Source: Acetobacteraceae bacterium
Lineage (GTDB): Bacteria; Pseudomonadota; Alphaproteobacteria; Acetobacterales; Acetobacteraceae
Direction of reading: 5' to 3'
Length of the DNA stretch: 6,257 nt
Assembly (NCBI GenBank): GCA_019689515.1
Contig: JADGHI010000241.1
Location: 1 to 6,257 of the forward strand
The notes under the pieces were generated by a model. It was not told the origin of the DNA. It made no database searches and saw only the letters and a program-made list of their open reading frames with translations. Position 1 is the stretch's first letter; every line of letters begins with the position of its first letter. Position numbers and translations under genes: made by a program. Of the stretch, positions 1 through 4,947 are shown piece by piece.

Positions 1-74
1 ACCCCACCCTCGCCCACGCGTCGCCCCACCGGCGCCGCGTGCCCGGCAGGGCCAACGCAGCGCGCCGTCAGCAG

Positions 75-81
75 AAGGGAG
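75..81 (+). promoter_or_regulatory. Ribosome binding site of the small secreted protein
   Basis: AAGGGAG sits 7 bases before the ATG at 89. It supports that start over an upstream one, since the reading frame itself is open back to the window edge. Confidence 0.6.
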
Positions 82-88
82 AGCTTCG

Positions 89-550
89 ATGAGGCAGAAT
101 CTTTTCGCCGCCGCCGCTGCGCTCGGCCTCGTGCTCGCCGTGCCCGCCTTCGCGCAGACCGCCGGCAGCGGCGGCACCCCCGGAACCTCGGCGATGCCCG
201 GCACCAGCAGCGGCAGCCAGAGCCAGGCCCAGCAGCAGCAGCCGATGCAGCAACGTATGCGGCCGATGACCCAGGATGAGATCCGCCAGCAGCTCAGCCA
301 AGCGGGCTTCCAGGATGTGCGTATCGTGGACGAGGCCTTCCTGGTGCAGGCCCGCACCCGCGACGGCCACCAGGTGATGATGATGATCAACCCGCCCCAG
401 ATGCCACTGACCGCATCGCAGGGCGGCATGATGCCCGGAAGCGGCCAGGGCGATTCCGCCACTGGGTCGAATGGCGGCATGCCGGGCCAGGGCGCGAGCG
501 GGTCCGGCGGGCCCGGCAGCGGGTCGCCCCCGATGGGCGGCACGCGGTAG
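89..550 (+). CDS. Small secreted protein with PepSY-like core and low-complexity tails
   Basis: I do not recognise a named gene. The 153-residue product begins with a clear Sec signal peptide: MRQ, a hydrophobic Ala/Leu/Val stretch at about 6-20, and an AFA|QT cleavage site after residue 22. Residues 23-57 are rich in Gly, Ser, Thr and Gln, with PGTS twice (31-34, 37-40) and a QAQQQQPMQQ run. Residues 60-101 form the only ordered-looking part: a predicted helix (TQDEIRQQLSQAGF), then DVRIVDEAFLVQA and RDGHQVMMMI. This helix plus beta-hairpin pattern, with an 'aGf.dv...' turn and an 'rDG..v' strand, resembles PepSY-type domains. Residues 102-153 are Gly/Ser/Met/Pro-rich. The ATG has a good ribosome site (AAGGGAG, 75-81, 7-base spacer). 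The same frame is open to the window edge, but the signal peptide fixes this start. It is probably periplasmic; binding partner unknown. The gene call is firm, the PepSY likeness tentative. Confidence 0.8.
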   Translation: MRQNLFAAAAALGLVLAVPAFAQTAGSGGTPGTSAMPGTSSGSQSQAQQQQPMQQRMRPMTQDEIRQQLSQAGFQDVRIVDEAFLVQARTRDGHQVMMMINPPQMPLTASQGGMMPGSGQGDSATGSNGGMPGQGASGSGGPGSGSPPMGGTR

Positions 551-562
551 CGCTGACGAGGG

Positions 563-585
563 GGCGGGCCTTGGGCCGGCCCGCC
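563..585. terminator. GC-rich hairpin between convergent genes
   Basis: GGCGGGCC (563-570) and GGCCCGCC (578-585) form a perfect 8-bp stem around a 7-base loop. A G-T pair between 562 and 586 could lengthen it. It lies in the 49-base gap between the stop of the plus-strand secreted-protein gene and the stop of the minus-strand cupin gene, where a bidirectional terminator is expected. No T-run follows on either strand, so it is not a textbook intrinsic terminator; it may instead mark RNA 3' ends or stall polymerase. Confidence 0.4.
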
Positions 586-599
586 TCTGCCGCTCCGGC

Positions 600-941
600 C
601 TATCCGGGCAGGTGCTTCAGCTCGATCTCGACGAAGCTGAGCGGCTCCGTCCCGCCATTGATGACGTTGTGCTCCACGCCGGCGTTGCGCGCGTAACTGA
701 CGCCGGCGGTGAGCGTGGCCGTCGCCGTCTCGCCCCCCGGCATTTCAAGCAGCAGCGTGCCGTTGGTGACCGGCACCACCACATAGGCGAGGCCGTGGCG
801 GTGCCAGCCCGTCTCCGCCCCCGGCGCGAAGTCCCAGCGCGAGACGCGCACATGCGCGTCGTCGCACTGCACGGTGCAGACCGCCGGCGGGCGGCAGCGC
901 AGCGGCTCCCGCCCTGGTCCGCTGCCTTCCGTCCCGATCAT
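600..941 (-). CDS. Small single-domain cupin protein
   Basis: This 113-residue protein is a single cupin barrel. Motif 1 spans about residues 41-61 (GAETGWHRHGLAYVVVPVTN then G) and supplies H47 and H49. The Glu that usually follows is replaced by Tyr53, as in cupins with an HRHxxxYVVVP signature. Motif 2 is around residues 80-95 (G80, then AGVEHNVIN) and supplies H91 and the conserved N95. Three His metal ligands are therefore visible but no motif-1 Glu. Small cupins of this kind can be sugar-acid or 2-oxo-acid isomerases, dioxygenases or metal-binding accessory proteins; the sequence does not say which. The ATG overlaps the TGA of the upstream DapA-like gene (ATGA, 938-941) and a GAAGG lies about 8 bases before it, so translation is probably coupled. 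That pairing suggests a role in the same pathway. The cupin fold is secure, the function unknown. Confidence 0.85.
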   Translation of the reverse strand: MIGTEGSGPGREPLRCRPPAVCTVQCDDAHVRVSRWDFAPGAETGWHRHGLAYVVVPVTNGTLLLEMPGGETATATLTAGVSYARNAGVEHNVINGGTEPLSFVEIELKHLPG

Positions 942-1876
942 TCCGCCGCCTTCGCCGGAGCAAGGCCCGGCAGCGGCAGAACGCCCGCCGCCTGCTGCGC
1001 CGCCCAGACCGCGTCCGCCTGCTCGCGCGAGAGCGGCAGGTGCGGCGGACGGATGGTGCGCCAGCCGGCATCGCCCGTGCTGCGCGCGAGGATCTCGCGC
1101 AGGCCGGGGATCAGCGGCACGCTGGTCGCCGCCTTGCGCGAGGCATTCAGGACCGCCTGCGCCGCGTCCGCCTCCGGCCCCGTGCGCTTCGCGTACACCA
1201 CTGCGCCGAAGCGCGCGTTGATGTTCGAGGCCGCGGTGATGCAGCCCGCGCCGCCATCGGCGAGGATGCGCTGCACGAACTCGTCGCTGCCCGAATAGAC
1301 CTCGAAGCCGTCCTTCGCGAAGGCGTCGATCATCGCCTTCATGTTGGCGTAGTCGCCGGAGCTGTCCTTCACGCCCTTGATCACGCTAGGGAAGGCCTTG
1401 AGCAGCCGCTCGATCAGCGCGAGGGAGAACGGCACCGCGCTCTGCTGCGGGAAGTGGTAGAGGTAGATCTTCACCGCCCCGCCAGTGCGGTTCACCAGCT
1501 CGGAGAAGTAGGCGAACAGCCCATCGTCGCTCGGGCCCTTGTAGTAGAAGGGCGGCAGCACGAGCACGCCGCGGCAGCCCTGCGCCGCCGCGTGGCGCGT
1601 CAGCTCCACGCTGTCGGTCAGCGCGGCGCAGCCGGTGCCGGGCATCATCGCCGCGGCGGGGATGCCGCGGGCGACGAGGCCCTCGAGGATCGCCTTCCGC
1701 TCGTGCAGGCCGAAGGAATTGGCCTCGCCGGTCGTGCCGAGCACGCCGAGGCCGTTGCACCCGTTCGCCAGCAGCCAGCGGCAATGCGCCGCCATCCGAT
1801 CGAGGTCGGGCGAGAGATCTTCCCGCATCGGGGTGAGCGCGGCGGCGTTGATGCCGCCGTAGAGGGCGTCCTGCAT
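938..1876 (-). CDS. DapA/N-acetylneuraminate lyase superfamily aldolase or hydratase
   Basis: This 312-residue class I aldolase-type TIM barrel matches the dihydrodipicolinate synthase/N-acetylneuraminate lyase superfamily over its whole length. Visible motifs are GTTGE (47-51, pyruvate-carboxylate binding), YLYHFPQ (138-144) with catalytic Tyr140, and IKGVKDSSGD (166-175) with Schiff-base Lys170. YSGSDE (194-199) and GGAGCITAASNIN (208-220) are the usual late-barrel loops. In true DapA the Tyr is followed by NVPSRT, whose Arg binds aspartate semialdehyde; here that position is Gln145, so lysine biosynthesis is unlikely. It more probably cleaves or dehydrates a 2-oxo acid or sugar acid, forming or using pyruvate. 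A loose AGGAG lies about 15 bases before the ATG and overlaps the stop of the YcgN-like gene 18 bases upstream, so both are probably on one transcript. The downstream cupin overlaps by 4 bases. The family is secure; the substrate is not determined. Confidence 0.92.
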   Translation of the reverse strand: MQDALYGGINAAALTPMREDLSPDLDRMAAHCRWLLANGCNGLGVLGTTGEANSFGLHERKAILEGLVARGIPAAAMMPGTGCAALTDSVELTRHAAAQGCRGVLVLPPFYYKGPSDDGLFAYFSELVNRTGGAVKIYLYHFPQQSAVPFSLALIERLLKAFPSVIKGVKDSSGDYANMKAMIDAFAKDGFEVYSGSDEFVQRILADGGAGCITAASNINARFGAVVYAKRTGPEADAAQAVLNASRKAATSVPLIPGLREILARSTGDAGWRTIRPPHLPLSREQADAVWAAQQAAGVLPLPGLAPAKAAE

Positions 1877-1894
1877 GGGCGTGCTGTCCCGCTC

Positions 1895-2509
1895 CTATGT
1901 CCGTTCGTTCGTGTTCGCCGACTGCCTGCGCGCGGTGGCAGCCCTCGTCGGTACCCGGCGCACCACCGTCCGCGGGCCGGCCCCCGGCTGCCTCGCACCG
2001 GATAACGGCCGCTGCGGCGGCGGACCAGGCGGCGGGCCGGCGGTGCGCGTCGGCCAGCGCCCGGGCCAGGTGACGATGTGGTCGTCGAAGGCGCCCGCGT
2101 CGCGCTCGCGGACCGCGCGGCCGCGCACCGACACGCGGGCCCGGTGCACCGTCTCCGGATCGCCCGAGACGAGGGGATGCCACCAGGGAAGGTCCTTGCC
2201 CTCCGCCACCAGGCGATAGGCGCAGGTCGGCGGCAGCCAGTCCGCGGCGGCGACGCGCCGCGGCGTCAGCTTCACGCAGTCCGGCACCCATTTGCGCCGG
2301 TTCTCGTAGTCGGCGCAGCGGCAGGTCGCGATGTTGAGCAGCCGGCAGGCGACCTCGGTGAAGGCGAGCTCCTCGGTCTCCTCGTCGCGCAGCTTGTGCA
2401 GGCAACAACGACCGCAGCCGTCGCAGAGCGATTCCCACTCGGCGCGGGTCATCGTCTCGAGGGTCTTGACGCGCCAGAACGGCACGGGGGCTGCGGCAGC
2501 GGGCGACAC
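1895..2509 (-). CDS. YcgN/UPF0260 family cysteine-cluster protein with C-terminal extension
   Basis: Residues 8-150 match the YcgN (UPF0260, zinc/iron-chelating CxxCxxCC) family along their length. They contain PVPFW, MTRAEWESLCDGCGRCCLHK, the VACRLLN and CRCADYENR segments, PDCVKL, WLPPTCAYRL, GKDLPWWHPL and DDHIVTWP. Nine cysteines are present (29, 32, 35, 36, 55, 63, 65, 78, 96), all at family positions, suggesting a metal or Fe-S site; the biochemical role is unknown. The start is a GTG with AGGG 7 bases upstream; the next Met (residue 20) would lose the conserved VPFW. E. coli YcgN is about 153 residues and ends a few residues after the DHI segment. This protein runs on to 204 with a Pro/Arg/Ala/Gly-rich tail containing codons unusual here (TTA, GTA, ACA, AGG three times). 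It is the first gene of the minus-strand unit, but as a broadly conserved protein it may not belong functionally to the catabolic genes. Confidence 0.9.
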   Translation of the reverse strand: MSPAAAAPVPFWRVKTLETMTRAEWESLCDGCGRCCLHKLRDEETEELAFTEVACRLLNIATCRCADYENRRKWVPDCVKLTPRRVAAADWLPPTCAYRLVAEGKDLPWWHPLVSGDPETVHRARVSVRGRAVRERDAGAFDDHIVTWPGRWPTRTAGPPPGPPPQRPLSGARQPGAGPRTVVRRVPTRAATARRQSANTNERT

Positions 2510-2586
2510 GGCCGGACCCTAGCGCCGCGGGCCGCCCGCGGAAAGCGCCCCACGGTCCCCGTCGCAACGGCACCGCCCGGGCTGCC

Positions 2587-2607
2587 GAACCACAACGGTT
2601 CCGAACC
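2587..2607. promoter_or_regulatory. Candidate operator: three GAACC/GGTTC half-sites
   Basis: In the 247-base region between the divergent YcgN-like and Bug genes, GAACC (2587-2591), GGTTC (2597-2601) and GAACC (2603-2607) alternate in orientation. The first pair is an inverted repeat with a 5-base spacer, its half-site centres 10 bases apart (about one helical turn). The second pair is an inverted repeat with a 1-base spacer. The arrangement and position suit a dimeric repressor or activator controlling one or both divergent units. No regulator gene is in the window, and I found no convincing -35/-10 pair beside it. Low confidence: short arms can arise by chance. Confidence 0.3.
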
Positions 2608-2740
2608 CGCATAGGCCCGGTGGTCCGGCGGGACTCGATGCCACGTTGGAAGGCGCGCATGATGGGGTCGTCCGGCGGCATCCGCCGCGAAACGGAAGCA
2701 CACGCGCCCCGGCCAGGCCGCGCCGGAGAAGCGAAAATCG

Positions 2741-2747
2741 GGAGGAG
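2741..2747 (+). promoter_or_regulatory. Ribosome binding site deciding the Bug protein start
   Basis: GGAGGAG lies 9 bases before the ATG at 2757. The reading frame is open further upstream to an ATG at 2646, but that start would put 37 charged, Arg/Pro-rich residues ahead of the signal peptide. This strong site supports 2757. Confidence 0.75.
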
Positions 2748-2756
2748 ACCGCACCC

Positions 2757-3773
2757 ATGGGGCCACGCCGCCGTAGCCTGCTCCACGCCGCCCCGGCCGC
2801 AGCCGCCGCGGCGGCCCTCGCCCTGCCGCGCGGCCCCGCCCTCGCCGCCTTCCCCGACCGGGCGGTGCGGATCGTCGTGCCCTATGCCCCGGGCGGCAAC
2901 GTGGACGTGGTCGCGCGGCTGCTCGCGCCGGGGATGTCGAGCCGGCTCGGCGGCCAGCCGGTCGTGGTCGAGAACCGCGTCGGCGCCGGCGGCGTGGTCG
3001 GGGCGGAGGCGGTGGCGCGGGCGCGGCCCGACGGCCATACGCTGCTCGCCGGCTCCAACGGGCCGCTCGTCATCAACCCGGTGCTGCAGGCCAACCTGCC
3101 CTACGACCCGCTGCGCGACCTCGCGCCGGTCGCGCTGGCGAGCCGGGTGCCGCAGTGCCTCGTCGCCGCCCGGCGCCTGCCGGTCCGCGACCTGGCGGAA
3201 CTGGTCGCGCTCTCGAAGTCCCGCGCGAATGGCCTCAGCGTCGGCTCCACCGGCAGCGGCACCGTGACGCATCTGACGCTCGAGCGCCTCAAGGTCGCCA
3301 CGGGGGCAGCGCTGGTCCACGTGCCCTACCGCGGCGGCGGCGTGCTGGCGCCCGACTTGGTCGGCGGCGTCGTGGACGCGGCCATGTTCGAGTTCAACAC
3401 CGCGCTGCCTCTGCACCGCGCGGGCGAGGCGCGCATTCTCGCCGTCGCCTCGGCCGCGCGCTCGCCGCTCCTGCCCGAGGTGCCGACCTTCATCGAGTCC
3501 GGCCTGCCTGGCTTCCTGGCGGCGAGCTTCGTCGGGCTGCTCGCGACCGCCGGGACGCCGGCCGAGGCGATCGAGGCGCTGCGGGCGGCCGCCGTCGCCG
3601 CGCTCGCGGAGCCCGCGGTGCGGACGCGCCTCACCGAAACGGGCGGCGAGCTGGCCGCCGCCGAGGAGCAGACTCCCGCGGGCTTCGGCGCCTTCCTTCG
3701 CGCCGAGCTGGACCGCGCCCGGGAGGCCGCCGCTGCGGCCGGGCTGCGGCCCTCCGAGGTGCGCGGCGGGTAG
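2757..3773 (+). CDS. Bug/TctC-family tripartite tricarboxylate transporter substrate-binding protein
   Basis: This 338-residue periplasmic binding protein captures a solute, usually a carboxylate, for a TctAB-type importer or acts as a sensor. The N-terminus has RRRSLL (4-9) followed by an Ala/Leu core and a cleavage region at ALAA (about 28-31), consistent with Tat or Sec export. The mature part shows family hallmarks in order: FPDRAVRIVVPYAPGG (32-47) with Asp50 of GGNVDVVAR, VVVENRVGAGGVVGAE (69-84), PDGHTLL (91-97), GSTGSGTVTHLTLE (163-176), HVPYRGGGVLAPDLVGGVVD (188-207) and PEVPTFIESGLPGF (240-253). Length is normal for the family. The start at 2757 follows a strong GGAGGAG. No membrane partners are in the window, as is common for orphan Bug genes. 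It is followed closely by the hydrolase-fold gene and probably shares its transcript. The ligand cannot be read from the sequence; the family assignment is secure. Confidence 0.95.
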   Translation: MGPRRRSLLHAAPAAAAAAALALPRGPALAAFPDRAVRIVVPYAPGGNVDVVARLLAPGMSSRLGGQPVVVENRVGAGGVVGAEAVARARPDGHTLLAGSNGPLVINPVLQANLPYDPLRDLAPVALASRVPQCLVAARRLPVRDLAELVALSKSRANGLSVGSTGSGTVTHLTLERLKVATGAALVHVPYRGGGVLAPDLVGGVVDAAMFEFNTALPLHRAGEARILAVASAARSPLLPEVPTFIESGLPGFLAASFVGLLATAGTPAEAIEALRAAAVAALAEPAVRTRLTETGGELAAAEEQTPAGFGAFLRAELDRAREAAAAAGLRPSEVRGG

Positions 3774-3797
3774 GACATGTGGCACCCCACACGGCCC

Positions 3798-3803
3798 GGA
3801 GGA
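3798..3803 (+). promoter_or_regulatory. Ribosome binding site supporting a TTG start
   Basis: GGAGGA lies 6 bases before an in-frame TTG at 3810. The alternative ATG at 3777 has only AGGA ending 1 base before it, which is too close. This site is the reason for calling the hydrolase-fold start at 3810. Confidence 0.6.
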
Positions 3804-3809
3804 CACCCT

Positions 3810-4703
3810 TTGAGACGCCTTTACGTCGATACTTCCCTCGGCCAGGTCCACTGCACCACGGCGGGCGCGGAGGACGCGCCGCCGCTGCTCCTGATCGGCT
3901 CGGCCGGCCGTTCGGCGCGGGTGTTCGACGGGCTGATCCAGCGCCTGGCGCCGCGCTTTCGCGTCCTCGCCCCGGACCTGCTCGGCTGCGGCAACTCCGA
4001 CCCGCTGCCGCCCGGCGCGCGGATCGAGACACTCGCCGGCAACCTCGTGGAGGTGCTGGATGCGCTCGGGATCGCGCGGACCCACTTCTACGGCTTTCAG
4101 ACCGGCAACAAGATCGGCGCGGCGCTCGCCGCGCGGTGGCCCGGGCGGGTTGGCCGCGTCGTGCTCGCCGGCTCGTCGCACAGCCTGGTGCCGGACAAGG
4201 CGAAGCGCGACGCCGCGATCCTCCACGCCGTGTCGCACTACTTCGAGGGCGCCGGCGCGGGGGACGAGGCGCGGCGGCTGCAACTCTGGACGATGGGCTT
4301 TCGCCGGATCGCGGAGCTGTGGTGGGACGGTGCGCTGTTCGCCGCCGGCACGCCCAGTGCGGAGGCGCTCGAGCGGGCGCGGCAGGCGGTGGTGGACCGG
4401 GTGCAGGGGCTTCCCGCCGCGGTCGGCACCTACGAGGCGAACTTCGCCTATGACCTCGGCGCCGATCTGCGGCGGATCGCGGCGAAGGTGCTGCTGATCG
4501 AGGTCGCGACCCCGACCGAGGACCGGACGCTCGGCCGGCAGGGCCCGCTCCTCCTGGAGATGATGCCCGGAGCCGAGCTGGTCACGCTGGAGGAGCCGGA
4601 CGCGCCGAGCCACGGCATCACCCTCGCCGCGCGCTATCCCGAACTCGCCCGGTTGTTGACCCGGTTCCTGCTGGCGGAGGACGACGAGACACGGTCGGCC
4701 TGA
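3810..4703 (+). CDS. Alpha/beta-hydrolase-fold protein with Gln at the nucleophile position
   Basis: From the TTG at 3810 the product is 297 residues; an in-frame ATG at 3777 would give 308. Residue numbers here count from 3810. The fold is clear: APPLLLIGSAG (strand 3 and oxyanion region, about 23-33), FRVLAPDLLGCGNSD (50-64), then the elbow HFYGFQTGNK (92-101), KVLLIEVATPTEDRTL (226-241) and SHGITLAARYPELARLLTRF (267-286), with His268 at the usual catalytic-His position. The nucleophile elbow normally reads GxSxG; here it is GFQTG, with Gln97 (codon 4098-4100) where Ser, Asp or Cys belongs, and no HG motif precedes the oxyanion turn. It may therefore be catalytically different or a non-enzymatic binding protein. 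D238 (of TED) is a possible acid. It begins 36 bases after the Bug stop and is probably co-transcribed with it. The substrate is unknown. Confidence 0.87.
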   Translation: MRRLYVDTSLGQVHCTTAGAEDAPPLLLIGSAGRSARVFDGLIQRLAPRFRVLAPDLLGCGNSDPLPPGARIETLAGNLVEVLDALGIARTHFYGFQTGNKIGAALAARWPGRVGRVVLAGSSHSLVPDKAKRDAAILHAVSHYFEGAGAGDEARRLQLWTMGFRRIAELWWDGALFAAGTPSAEALERARQAVVDRVQGLPAAVGTYEANFAYDLGADLRRIAAKVLLIEVATPTEDRTLGRQGPLLLEMMPGAELVTLEEPDAPSHGITLAARYPELARLLTRFLLAEDDETRSA

Positions 4704-4850
4704 CCGCACGCGTCATCCGAGGAGCGCATGCTTTGCACGCTCGCCGCCGACGCGACGACGAGCGGCGACGGCCCACTGCATCACGCTCCGCACCGCAGCG
4801 GGATTGCTTGTGCGCCCGCCGACCGCGCACCGCCGTCGCTGCGGCCGCGT

Positions 4851-4880
4851 TTGGTCGCGCCGGATGACGGATGCTACTCT
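4851..4880 (+). promoter_or_regulatory. Weak candidate sigma-70 promoter of the CoA-transferase gene
   Basis: TTGGTC (4851-4856) and TACTCT (4875-4880) are separated by 18 bases, and a TG at 4872-4873 gives an extended -10 look (TGCTACTCT). This is the least GC-rich patch of the 244-base gap and would leave a leader of about 60 bases. Each box matches the consensus at only about half its positions, so this is tentative. It would let the CoA-transferase be expressed separately from the Bug/hydrolase pair. Confidence 0.22.
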
Positions 4881-4933
4881 TGTTTCACCTCGTCGGCGCT
4901 TACCCGCCGGCCAACCGCCAGCCGCCAAACATC

Positions 4934-4938
4934 GGGAG
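4934..4938 (+). promoter_or_regulatory. Ribosome binding site deciding the CoA-transferase start
   Basis: GGGAG lies 9 bases before the ATG at 4948. The frame is open upstream to an ATG at 4804, but that would add 48 Arg/Pro-rich residues with no family counterpart. Class III CoA-transferases normally begin just before the LxGIRVID motif, as this start does. Confidence 0.7.
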
Positions 4939-4947
4939 AAAACGTGC

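Noticed and set aside
471..1298. Plus-strand open frames over the cupin and DapA-like genes (also around 1040-2005 and 2078-2614)
   Set aside because: They are antisense to genes with full-length family motifs, and their translations are biased in composition with no domain.
938..1876. Calling this gene dapA for lysine biosynthesis
   Set aside because: The arginine that binds aspartate semialdehyde is absent, and the gene is paired with a cupin rather than lysine-pathway genes.
1386..4709. A minus-strand open frame of 1107 codons running across the YcgN-like, Bug and hydrolase genes
   Set aside because: It is in a different frame from the minus-strand genes and antisense to the recognised plus-strand ones. 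The translation is Arg/Ala/Gly-rich with no family motif. Long stop-free shadow frames are normal at this GC content.
4711..4869. Inverted repeat CGTCATCCG (4711-4719) / CGGATGACG (4861-4869) between the hydrolase and CoA-transferase genes
   Set aside because: Nine-base arms 141 bases apart are roughly what chance would give in a gap of this size and composition, and the spacing suits no usual operator or attenuator.
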